DNA from: DAIDKA01 sp036489445
GTDB lineage: Bacteria > Pseudomonadota > Gammaproteobacteria > Steroidobacterales > Steroidobacteraceae
DNA length: 27,279 nucleotides
Assembly (NCBI GenBank): GCA_036489445.1
Contig: DASXFV010000036.1
Location: 1 to 27,279, forward strand
Direction of reading: 5' to 3'
The first letter of the stretch is position 1, and each line of letters starts with the position of its first letter. A program made the position numbers and the translations under genes. Below are positions 15,156 to 22,897 of the stretch, piece by piece. The notes under the pieces are model-generated. The model saw nothing but the letters and a program-made list of their open reading frames with translations. It had not been told where the DNA came from and did not search any database.

Positions 15156-16696
15156 GCGGCCCGGGCAGTCACGCTATTCACCCCTGGGTCATTGCGCCAG
15201 TCGTCGCGCTGGCAGCGTTCATGGAGATCCTGGATATCTCCGTGGCCAATGTCGCCTTGCCGCACATCGCAGGGGATCTGTCCGCCAGCCAGGATGAGTC
15301 CACCTGGACTCTCACCAGCTACCTGGTCACGAATGCCGCAGTGATGCCCATCTCCGGCTGGCTCTCGGGAAAGTTCGGGCGCAAGCGCTTCTTCCTGACC
15401 TGCATCGCGGGATTCAGCATTGCCTCACTGCTGTGCGGCCTGGCGCCCAATCTGGCCTCACTGGTGGTGCTGCGCGCCCTGCAGGGCGCGGCCGGTGGCG
15501 GCCTGCAACCGACCGGTCAGGCCATCCTCAACGATTCATTTCCGCCCGAGAAGCGCGGCGTCGCCACCGCAATCTATGCAGTGGCGGCGGTGACTGCGCC
15601 GGCGATCGGCCCCACGCTGGGCGGGTGGATCACAGACAACTACGAATGGCGCTGGGTGTTTCTGATCAACGTACCCGTGGGCATCATTCTGGTCTTCCTC
15701 ATCGGTTTTCTGGTCCAGACCCCGAACGAGGAAGCCTCCGGGGCCAAAGGCCGCGTCGATTTTGGCGGATTCGTCTTCATCGCACTCGCGCTGGGCTGCC
15801 TGCAGATCGTGCTGGACCGCGGCCAGGAGGATGACTGGTTCTCCAGCGGGATGATCACTTACCTGGCCATTGCCTCCGCCATCTCGTTCGTGCTGTTCGC
15901 CTGGTGGGAATGGCCGCAGGACAATCCCATGGTGGATCTGAAGCTGTTCAAGCATCGCGACTTCGCCGTGGGCTTTATCCTCATGTGTTTTTTTGGCTTT
16001 ATGATCCTGGGCACGACGTACCTGCTGCCCACCTACACTCAAACCCTGATGGGTTATCGGGCGACGGAATCCGGCGAGGTCATCGCACCGGGCGGTCTGC
16101 TGCTGATCGTGCTGTTCCCGTTGATGGGGAAGCTGGTGAGCAAGGTGGATTCGCGCATCCTGATCGCCACCGGTGTGTTGTGTTCGGCCGGGGCGCTATG
16201 GTGGATGACCGGTTTTTACCTGGAGGTTTCCTTTGCCACCATTGCCATGGGTCGGCTCATGCAGGCCTTCGGGCTTGCATTTCTGTTTCTGCCCATCAAT
16301 GCGCTGGGCTTCAGGGACATTCCGCCGGAGCGGACCAACTATGCGTCGGCCTTGATCAATCTGGCGCGCAACTTCGGCGGCAGCATCGGTATATCCTTTG
16401 CTTCAACGCTGGTGACGCGCCGCTCGCAGTTTCACCAGAGCCGGTTGGTCGAGCATCTGCAATCCATGAATCCGAATCTGGCGGGTCTTACCCATCAGCT
16501 CAGCCAACTCACCCATGCCGCGGGAGACACCCTGAGCATCATGGCCCGCACCTACCAGGCCGCCACGCAGCAGGCCATGCTGATGAGCTATCTGGATGCC
16601 TACAAAGCCTTCAGCGTGATATTTCTGATGCTCCTGCCACTGCTGCTGTTCGTGAAACCCGGGGTGGTGGGCGGCAAGCCTCATGGAGCAGACTGA
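15152..16696 (+). CDS. emrB: EmrB-type MFS drug efflux pump (DHA2, 14 TM)
   Basis: This 514-aa inner-membrane proton-driven drug/H+ antiporter has the length of 14-helix DHA2 transporters. TM1 contains the typical LDISVANVALPHIAGDL (D28), motif A is GWLSGKFGRKR (about 69-79), and the TM5 motif C-like region reads AVAAVTAPAIGPTLGGWITD. It starts with GTG overlapping the emrA stop by 4 bp. Its 3' end overlaps the convergent XoxJ-like gene by 16 bp. No local TetR or MarR regulator is present. The substrate is unknown; EmrAB homologues export hydrophobic, uncoupler-type or aromatic compounds. Confidence 0.95.
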   Translation: MSGPGSHAIHPWVIAPVVALAAFMEILDISVANVALPHIAGDLSASQDESTWTLTSYLVTNAAVMPISGWLSGKFGRKRFFLTCIAGFSIASLLCGLAPNLASLVVLRALQGAAGGGLQPTGQAILNDSFPPEKRGVATAIYAVAAVTAPAIGPTLGGWITDNYEWRWVFLINVPVGIILVFLIGFLVQTPNEEASGAKGRVDFGGFVFIALALGCLQIVLDRGQEDDWFSSGMITYLAIASAISFVLFAWWEWPQDNPMVDLKLFKHRDFAVGFILMCFFGFMILGTTYLLPTYTQTLMGYRATESGEVIAPGGLLLIVLFPLMGKLVSKVDSRILIATGVLCSAGALWWMTGFYLEVSFATIAMGRLMQAFGLAFLFLPINALGFRDIPPERTNYASALINLARNFGGSIGISFASTLVTRRSQFHQSRLVEHLQSMNPNLAGLTHQLSQLTHAAGDTLSIMARTYQAATQQAMLMSYLDAYKAFSVIFLMLLPLLLFVKPGVVGGKPHGAD

Positions 16697-17487
16697 GAGT
16701 CGTCCGCGACGGTGGGGATGTTGAATGCCTGAAGCAGGCGGCGGATCGCCGGCGCATCGGCACTGAGCGCGCGATTGATCTGCTCCAGCAACACCGGGTC
16801 ATTGCGCCGGACACCCACGCAGATGGAGAAACTCATGGGCAATGGGTCCCTGGCTGTCGGCACAATCGGTTCGAGCCGCAGGGGCACGGCTGAATGCCTG
16901 GCGTAAAAACCCGCCAACGGTCCCCAGACCAGCGCCACGCTCACCGAGCCTTTCGCGACGGCGTCCAAAATGGCGCTGGGTGGGTTGGGACGACGATAGT
17001 CACCATAGAGGGGGAAGCCGCGGACGTTGGCCGTGATACCCCGATCCGCAAGCGCACTCGCCGGCGGCGTGTTGATGCCGTCGTCGCCAACGAGCTGCAC
17101 GCCGATCCGCAGCTGCCGCAAGCGCGGATCATCGAGTGACAAATGCTCCAGATGCCGGGATTGCCGGCTTACGAACACGTAGGTCGAGCGGTAATACGGC
17201 GCCGAAGTGGCCATGCCCTTGACTCCCGCAGCCACCCCCGGCCAGAGGTCACAGCGGGACTGGGCCAGGGTCTCGCGCGCGAAACCCCGGCGCTGCGCCC
17301 ACCACTCATATTTGACGTCAGTGTGCAGATCCTGGGCCAGCAGGCGCGCCAGCTGGTTTTCGAACCCCGCTTCGTGCCGATTGGAGAAGGGCATGTTGTT
17401 GGGGTCGGCACAGACCACCAGCGCCGCATGAGCGCTGAATGAAAAGCCGCACAGGAGAACACCCAGGGCGACGCGTAGTGACGGCAC
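16681..17487 (-). CDS. XoxJ/MoxJ-like periplasmic binding protein of quinoprotein dehydrogenase
   Basis: This 268-aa protein has a signal peptide (LRVALGVLLCGFSFSAHA) and an SBP_bac_3-like fold. The segment LVVCADPNNMPFSNRHEAGFE is the typical N-terminus of quinoprotein dehydrogenase-associated binding proteins. YEWWAQRRGFARETL, CDLWPGVAAG and LRIGVQLVGDDGINTPPA also fit. XoxJ/MoxJ proteins are linked to maturation or activation of the PQQ dehydrogenase rather than to an ABC transporter, and no ABC genes are adjacent. The start is GTG, immediately after the TAA of the cytochrome c gene, as the last gene of the operon. It converges with the efflux pump gene and overlaps it by 16 bp. Confidence 0.88.
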   Translation of the reverse strand: MPSLRVALGVLLCGFSFSAHAALVVCADPNNMPFSNRHEAGFENQLARLLAQDLHTDVKYEWWAQRRGFARETLAQSRCDLWPGVAAGVKGMATSAPYYRSTYVFVSRQSRHLEHLSLDDPRLRQLRIGVQLVGDDGINTPPASALADRGITANVRGFPLYGDYRRPNPPSAILDAVAKGSVSVALVWGPLAGFYARHSAVPLRLEPIVPTARDPLPMSFSICVGVRRNDPVLLEQINRALSADAPAIRRLLQAFNIPTVADDSQSAP

Positions 17488-18069
17488 TTACGGCCCTGTC
17501 GTGGTCGTTGTGTAATCGTTGGTGGTATCCGGCGCAGGGGACCATCCCGGGTCCTGAGCCACCTCGCGTGGCACGGGTGCGGGATTTTGCGAAGGGGTCG
17601 CGCCGTTTTGCGCAGCAAGGGTCTGGGGCAATGACATGGAGCGCACGTAGGCGGAAAGCTCCCACAGCTGATTATCCGGGATTTTTCCGCCCCAAGAGGG
17701 CATGCCGTTGGGGCGGCCTTCCACCAGGGTCTGATGGATCTGCTCCAGGCGGTCGCCGTAGATCCATTCGTCGTCCATCAGCGATGGACCCATGCCGCCG
17801 CCACCGTTGGAGTGACATCCTGAACAGTTGTACTGGCCGAAAAGCCGCTTGCCCTCATTGACCGCCGCAGCGTTGTCGTAATACGGCGCGGCACGGGGAT
17901 CCTGCGTCGAGATGCTATGGTCCAGCCCCGGAGAGAAGGATGAGGTGATGACCGCCCCATTGCCGACACCCGGCGCCACCGTGGGCTGAGGTTTCTGATT
18001 GGAGGTGCCGCAGCCGGCGAGCGCAAGCAAAGTCACCAGACACAGCTCAGTGCGGTAATGCAAACACAT
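17488..18069 (-). CDS. Lipoprotein monoheme cytochrome c (likely dehydrogenase electron acceptor)
   Basis: This predicted 193-aa protein has a lipoprotein signal (LVTLLALAGC, Cys20), a linker of about 45 residues, then a class I cytochrome c domain with heme site CSGCH (82-86) and probable axial Met123 in NGMPSWGGKIP. The segment GGGGMGPSLMDDEWIYG is typical of cytochromes beside PQQ dehydrogenases. The C-terminal tail is rich in Pro and Thr and ends in a run of five Thr before Gly-Pro. Its start lies inside the PQQ dehydrogenase gene (23-bp overlap). It most likely accepts electrons from the dehydrogenase and passes them to the CuA/cytochrome c subunit of the oxidase encoded upstream. The lipid anchor would hold it at the membrane. 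Confidence 0.9.
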   Translation of the reverse strand: MCLHYRTELCLVTLLALAGCGTSNQKPQPTVAPGVGNGAVITSSFSPGLDHSISTQDPRAAPYYDNAAAVNEGKRLFGQYNCSGCHSNGGGGMGPSLMDDEWIYGDRLEQIHQTLVEGRPNGMPSWGGKIPDNQLWELSAYVRSMSLPQTLAAQNGATPSQNPAPVPREVAQDPGWSPAPDTTNDYTTTTTGP

Positions 18070-19939
18070 ACAGCGTTCCTCCCGCAGTGGTGTATTTGGG
18101 AAGATCGGACATGGCGCTCACCATGCCCAACGCGGCCGATCCGTCACGTGGATCAACGGGCCCGGAAACCACGGCACCGGACCAGCCGCCAACGCCGGCG
18201 AGCACCGCGATATATTGATGGCCATCGGGCCCGCGGTAACTGATGGGCTGGCCGACGATTCCGCTGTCGACCTTGTACCGCCACAGCGCCTTGCCCGACT
18301 GGGCATCAACAGCCTTGAACCAACCATCCATGGTGCCGTAAAACACCAGATTTCCCGCCGTGACAACCGTGCCCGACCAGATCGGGAATTTCTCCGGCAC
18401 CGTCCAGGCCGGTCGACGGTTCACCGGGTCCCAGGCCGTCAATTCGCCGCGATTGCCGCCCGGACCGGGCTTCATATGCACGTTTGCGCCGACATAGGGC
18501 GTGCCGACGATGTAACTGACCTCCATGTCGGTCCAGTCCATGCACATGTTCTCGTGAGGAATGTAAAGCAGGCCGGTTTGAGGACTGAAACTGCTGGGCA
18601 TCCAGTCCTTGGCCCCCGACGCGGTGGGACAGATGTCACGGACCTCCCGGCCCAGCTTGGTCTCCTTGTCCGGATTGAGGATCAGGCGCCCGGTCTTGAG
18701 ATCCACGCCCTTCGAGGAGTTGATCGGCGCATAAGGATCCGCCGACAGCACCTGCCCGTTGGTTCTATCGATCACATAGACGTAACCGTTGCGGTCCGGA
18801 TGGACCAGCACTTTGCGCATGCTGCCGCCAAAGGGCATGTCCAGCAATATCTGTTCGTTGACGCCGTCGTAATCATGCTCGTCATGCGGCGACATCTGGT
18901 AGTACCAGCGGGCCTCACCCGTGGCGGGATCGCGGGCAAAGATACCCGTGGTCCACTTGTTGTCCCCCGGCCGCTGGGTGGCATTCCACGGCCCCGGATT
19001 GCCACTGCCGTAATACAGCGTCTTCAGTTCCGGATCATAGGTGACCCAGCCCCATACATTGCCGCCGCCGATCTTCCAGGCGTCCGGGGGCCATGTCGTC
19101 ACGCCGAGATTGGTGCCCTTGTCCGAAGCGTAGAAGGGGTGGAATTCCGGGCCGATCTTCACATCGGCATCGGGCCCGGTGTTGTAGACCCGCCAGAGCA
19201 ACTTGCCACTGTTCTCATCCAGCGCCGCCAGCCAGCCGCGTACGCCCAGCTCACCGCCCGAGTCGCCGACGTACACCCGACCGCCGGCCACCAGTGGCGC
19301 CATGGTCAGCGTTTCGCCGATATTGATGTTGCCCAGCCGCGTGCGCCATACCGCTTTGCCGGTTTTCACGTCCAGCGCAATGGTCTGGCCATCCAAAGTG
19401 TTGAAGATGTACTTGCCGGCATCGACCGTGCCGCCCCGATTCACGACGTCACAGCAGGCGACGCCCTGGCTTGCCGGCAGGGGCTTCGGCGCGAACTTCC
19501 ATTTCAGCGGCGCCCCGGGCTTGGTGAGGTCCAGCGCATAGACATAGTTGGGATAGGCCGTCACCACGTACATGACGTTGTCTGCCACGATGGGCGCGGC
19601 CTCCTGGCCTTTGTTGACGGCCAGGGAGAACGAAAATTGCGGAGTCAGATGGGCGACGTTCTGCGGGGTGATCTCCGTCAGCGACGAAAAGCGGGTCGAA
19701 GCATAGTTCTTCGAAGGCATCGTCCACTGCCCATCATCCTTGGGGGCGTTCGCAGCACTCGCGGCAGTGCGCCCGGCCGCCGGTGTGGGCGCCGCCAGGG
19801 CATGACCGATCTGTTCGCGCGTGAACACCTCGCTGGCAGGCACCGGTGGTGGCACGGTCTGCGCGGCCACGAGCCCCGGAATCAGCATGAGCATTCCAGG
19901 CAGGTAACTCGAAAGTCCCCGTGTGATTTGCACTGACAT
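18047..19939 (-). CDS. PQQ-dependent alcohol/methanol dehydrogenase, lanthanide type (XoxF-like)
   Basis: This 630-aa periplasmic quinoprotein has a signal peptide (to about residue 26) and an eight-bladed propeller. Key residues are visible: the vicinal disulfide C162-C163 (VACCDVVNRG), metal ligands E230 (GGELGVRG) and N314 (GSGNPGPWN), catalytic D356, and an extra D358 in HDEHDYDGVN. In calcium MxaF enzymes the position of D358 is Ala; Asp there marks lanthanide-dependent enzymes. Strong similarity to methanol/ethanol-type enzymes is also seen in WGWVTYDPELKTLYYGSGN and RPGDNKWTTGIFARD. The natural alcohol cannot be read from sequence. Its ATG follows the upstream stop directly, and the cytochrome c start is nested in its 3' end. 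PQQ biosynthesis genes are not in this window. Confidence 0.94.
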   Translation of the reverse strand: MSVQITRGLSSYLPGMLMLIPGLVAAQTVPPPVPASEVFTREQIGHALAAPTPAAGRTAASAANAPKDDGQWTMPSKNYASTRFSSLTEITPQNVAHLTPQFSFSLAVNKGQEAAPIVADNVMYVVTAYPNYVYALDLTKPGAPLKWKFAPKPLPASQGVACCDVVNRGGTVDAGKYIFNTLDGQTIALDVKTGKAVWRTRLGNINIGETLTMAPLVAGGRVYVGDSGGELGVRGWLAALDENSGKLLWRVYNTGPDADVKIGPEFHPFYASDKGTNLGVTTWPPDAWKIGGGNVWGWVTYDPELKTLYYGSGNPGPWNATQRPGDNKWTTGIFARDPATGEARWYYQMSPHDEHDYDGVNEQILLDMPFGGSMRKVLVHPDRNGYVYVIDRTNGQVLSADPYAPINSSKGVDLKTGRLILNPDKETKLGREVRDICPTASGAKDWMPSSFSPQTGLLYIPHENMCMDWTDMEVSYIVGTPYVGANVHMKPGPGGNRGELTAWDPVNRRPAWTVPEKFPIWSGTVVTAGNLVFYGTMDGWFKAVDAQSGKALWRYKVDSGIVGQPISYRGPDGHQYIAVLAGVGGWSGAVVSGPVDPRDGSAALGMVSAMSDLPKYTTAGGTLYVFALPH

Positions 19940-20350
19940 TTAACCCCCGCACCGTGGCAGTAGGACCAGACCCACGCCGGTCAGCAACGTCGCCACAAAA
20001 AAACCTCCGCCAAAAGCGGCGCCCCACAGGGCCGCAAACCTGGCGCGGCTGCCCATGGCGGTGACGGAATCAGGCGTGCCGCGCTGGCGTCGGAGGGCTC
20101 CCATGGATTGGGCAAAGCCCCACAGCGCGATCAGCATGCACAGTACGTCGACGGCGTATAGCGCACCGTAGGCCCAGGCCCAGCGCGCGTCCGGGAGCAG
20201 CAGCCTGTGATCCGCCGGAAAGCAAGGCTGGGTGGCCAGGGCATACCCGATATTCAGCTGCGCGAACCACGCCAGCGGTCCGGCAAATATCACCAGCGCG
20301 CCGGGCCCGGGGTGCTCTCGAGCGGTCGTGCGGAGGGTTGAATTCGCCAT
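19940..20350 (-). CDS. Uncharacterised three-helix membrane protein in the oxidase/dehydrogenase operon
   Basis: This 136-aa protein has three predicted transmembrane segments: about 20-40 (LVIFAGPLAWFAQLNIGYAL), 60-82 (GALYAVDVLCMLIALWGFA) and 107-130. Trp and Gln are embedded in the first helix, and a Cys in TQPCFPADHRLLLPD follows it. I do not recognise the family. It starts 2 bp after the COX3 stop and ends directly before the PQQ dehydrogenase ATG, so it bridges the two halves of the operon. It might be a small oxidase subunit, an assembly factor or a link to the dehydrogenase. The start at 20350 avoids a long overlap with COX3. Confidence 0.8.
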   Translation of the reverse strand: MANSTLRTTAREHPGPGALVIFAGPLAWFAQLNIGYALATQPCFPADHRLLLPDARWAWAYGALYAVDVLCMLIALWGFAQSMGALRRQRGTPDSVTAMGSRARFAALWGAAFGGGFFVATLLTGVGLVLLPRCGG

Positions 20351-20352
20351 GC

Positions 20353-20967
20353 TCAGCGTCCGAACCCCAGATAGGGCGTCAGGTAGTAGGTGGTGAACAC
20401 GAAAAGCCACACCACATCCACGAAGTGCCAGTACAACACGCCAGCCGAGACTGACAGGCGCCGTCGCGGACTGAAGTAGTCGAGCGCCGTCCAGAGGAAG
20501 ATGGCGGCCAGAACCAGTACGCCGACAATGACGTGTGCCTCGTGAAGGCCCGTCGTCAGGAAGTAGAGGGACCCGTAGCTGGACGTGCCGAAACTGAACG
20601 GCCTGCTGTGCCATTCGTACACCTGCACGAGGGCAAACGCGGCTCCCATCAGGCAGGCGACACCGAAGCCCCAAAGCGCCTGGCCGCGCCGCTGCGTCAG
20701 GACTCCGCGCTCACCCCACCAGGCCATTCCACTGGAGGCCAGCAACAGCAGGGTGTTCGGCAAAGCAATGCGCAGGCTCGGTGCCGACTCCAGCAACCAG
20801 TTCGGGCCCGCCGTCGCGCAAAGATAGAAGTAAGCAAATAGCAGATATGCAAACAGTGCCGCCTCGCTGGCCACCAGTGTTCCCACACCCCACAAGCCAA
20901 CGCCATGTCGACCAATCGGCCCCACTGGCAACGCTGGTGCCGCTGACATGGACGCCGCTTCAGCCAT
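20353..20967 (-). CDS. Cytochrome c oxidase subunit III (short, CyoC/CtaE-type)
   Basis: This 204-aa protein has five predicted transmembrane helices and the family motifs LWGVGTLVASEAALFAYLLF, VYEWHSRPFSFGTSSYGSLY, FLTTGLHEAHVIVGV and LYWHFVDVVWLFVFTTYYL. It lacks the first two helices of mitochondrial-type COX3, as usual for caa3 and bo3 oxidases. Subunit III stabilises the catalytic subunit and supports proton uptake. The start overlaps the COX1 stop by 8 bp. It is followed 2 bp later by the uncharacterised membrane protein. Confidence 0.93.
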   Translation of the reverse strand: MAEAASMSAAPALPVGPIGRHGVGLWGVGTLVASEAALFAYLLFAYFYLCATAGPNWLLESAPSLRIALPNTLLLLASSGMAWWGERGVLTQRRGQALWGFGVACLMGAAFALVQVYEWHSRPFSFGTSSYGSLYFLTTGLHEAHVIVGVLVLAAIFLWTALDYFSPRRRLSVSAGVLYWHFVDVVWLFVFTTYYLTPYLGFGR

Positions 20968-22897
20968 GGACGGCCTCCCGCTCGCGCAACTCGCGCCGCG
21001 GCCACAGCCACCAGATCAACGCTACGGCAAGAACCACCGTGCATACCGCGGTCAGTAGCCAGATTTTCATGATCAGTCCGGCGAATACGCCCGCGAGTCC
21101 CAACGCCAGTACGATGGGTGCGAGCGAGTCTTCCGGCATCTCGAGGATGATGTCGGGTTGTGCATCGAGGGCCGTGGTGCCGACAGTCTCCTTGCCGGTA
21201 TCCAGGAGCATGCCCTGGTCGAGACTGGAGCGGCCGTTTGCCGGCAGACGCCCTTCCCACAGCGGATGCCGGGATGCGACCTTGGGAATGACGGCGAAAT
21301 TGTACGGCGGCGGTGGGGAAGATACCGACCACTCCAGGCTCGAGGCGTCCCAGGGATTGGCCGAGGCGATGCGCCCCTTGGACCAGCTCTTCGCGACGTT
21401 CACGAAGATCAGCAGTATGCCCACCGCGAACACGAAGCCGCCCACTGTTGTGATCTGATTCAGGGTCGTCCAACCCATGTCCGGCCCATAGGTGTAGACA
21501 CGCCGCGGCATGCCCATGAGCCCCGTGATATGCATGGGCAGGAAGGCCAGATTGAAACCAATGAACATGACCCAGAAGTTCCAGCGGCCAAGCTTTTCAT
21601 CCAGCATCCGGCCACGCATCTTGGGGAACCAGAAGTAGATCGCCCCGACCACGGGGAACACATTGATCCCGATCAGCACGTAGTGCAGGTGCGCGACCAC
21701 AAAGTAAGTGTCGGTGAGCTGCCAATCCACGGGCACACTGGCCGTCATGAAACCGGAAACGCCGCCGATCACAAACAACAGGATCATCGAGGAGAAAAAC
21801 AGGAAAGCCGTCGTGATCACCGGCTTGCCGAAGCGGATGGTGGCGAGCCAGGCGAACACCGCGACCGCCGAGGGCAGTGTGATCGCGATGGAGGCCGCCG
21901 AGAAAAACGACAGGCCGATTCCCGGTAACCCCGTCGCGAACATGTGATGCACCCATACGCCGAATCCCAGGATCATGGTCGCAACGGTCGAGGCCGCGAC
22001 CAGCGAATAGCCCACCAGGGGGCGGCGGCAGAAGACAGGTAGACCATCGGACACCATGCCCATGGCCGGCAGCACGATGGCATAGACCCAGGGATGACCG
22101 AAAATCCAGAACAGGTGCTGCCACAGAAGCGGTTGACCACCGCTGGCGGTATTGAAGAACTGGGTACCGAACTGTCGATCCAGCCACAGCATGAGAAAGG
22201 CGAGACTGACCGCAGGCACCACGATCAGGTTGGCCACACTGGCGGTCAGGGTGCCCCAGACCATGATGGGTAACCTGTCGATCGACATACCTGGCGCACG
22301 CGTGCGAAACGCGGTGACGATGAAATTTGCAGCCCCCACCGTCGTGGCGATGCCCAGGAATACCATGCCCAGGGAATAGAAATCCTCGTTCAACCCGGGG
22401 TTGTAGGGTCGTGATGCATAGGGCACATAATTGAACCAGCCATCGTTGGTGCCATTGCCCGTCAGGAAGCCGACATACAGGAAAATGCCGGCCGCCAGGT
22501 AGACCCAGTAGCCGAATGCGTTCAATCTCGGGAAGGCCATGTCGCGGCTTCCCAGGAGCAGCGGCCACAGATAATTTGCGAAACCCGACAGCACCGGCGA
22601 TGCGTACAGAAAGATCATCGTCATGCCATGGGTCGAGAACAGCTCGTTGTACTGATCGGGCGTCAACAGGGCACGGTCCGGGCCGGCAAGTTGCAGCCGC
22701 ATCAGCAGTGCCTCCAGGCCGCCGAACACCAGAAAGGCGAAGGCGGTCACGATATAGCGCACGCCGATCTTCTTATGATCCACGGTGCTGAAGAACCCCG
22801 CTATACCCCCCTCACCCTCCCACAGATCCAGCAGACGCGCCTGATGCGCCACGGAATCGGGGCCAATGGTGGGCGCACGCAAGTCAGCGCTCTTCAT
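20960..22897 (-). CDS. Cytochrome c oxidase subunit I (atypical proton-channel residues)
   Basis: This 645-aa heme-copper oxidase catalytic subunit retains all metal ligands: heme histidines H90, H403 and H405 (VVAHLHYV), CuB ligands H268, H317 and H318 (VWVHHMF), and the cross-linked tyrosine Y272. The D-channel entrance is kept (N108, D119 in RDMAFPRLN, N126). The helix-VI position normally Glu in GHPEVY is Trp270 (GHPWVY), and the K-channel lysine of PTGIKVF is Ala346 (PSAVAVF). The YS motif of A2-type oxidases is also absent (WIFGHP). Two extra C-terminal helices (about 593-633) resemble a fused small subunit IV. The gene overlaps COX2 (ATGA) and COX3 (8 bp). Confidence 0.96.
   Translation of the reverse strand: MKSADLRAPTIGPDSVAHQARLLDLWEGEGGIAGFFSTVDHKKIGVRYIVTAFAFLVFGGLEALLMRLQLAGPDRALLTPDQYNELFSTHGMTMIFLYASPVLSGFANYLWPLLLGSRDMAFPRLNAFGYWVYLAAGIFLYVGFLTGNGTNDGWFNYVPYASRPYNPGLNEDFYSLGMVFLGIATTVGAANFIVTAFRTRAPGMSIDRLPIMVWGTLTASVANLIVVPAVSLAFLMLWLDRQFGTQFFNTASGGQPLLWQHLFWIFGHPWVYAIVLPAMGMVSDGLPVFCRRPLVGYSLVAASTVATMILGFGVWVHHMFATGLPGIGLSFFSAASIAITLPSAVAVFAWLATIRFGKPVITTAFLFFSSMILLFVIGGVSGFMTASVPVDWQLTDTYFVVAHLHYVLIGINVFPVVGAIYFWFPKMRGRMLDEKLGRWNFWVMFIGFNLAFLPMHITGLMGMPRRVYTYGPDMGWTTLNQITTVGGFVFAVGILLIFVNVAKSWSKGRIASANPWDASSLEWSVSSPPPPYNFAVIPKVASRHPLWEGRLPANGRSSLDQGMLLDTGKETVGTTALDAQPDIILEMPEDSLAPIVLALGLAGVFAGLIMKIWLLTAVCTVVLAVALIWWLWPRRELREREAVHG

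Noticed and set aside
18215..19936. 573-aa open frame on the plus strand
   Set aside because: It is antisense to the PQQ dehydrogenase, which has clear motifs. The frame is Arg/His/Gly rich with no family features.
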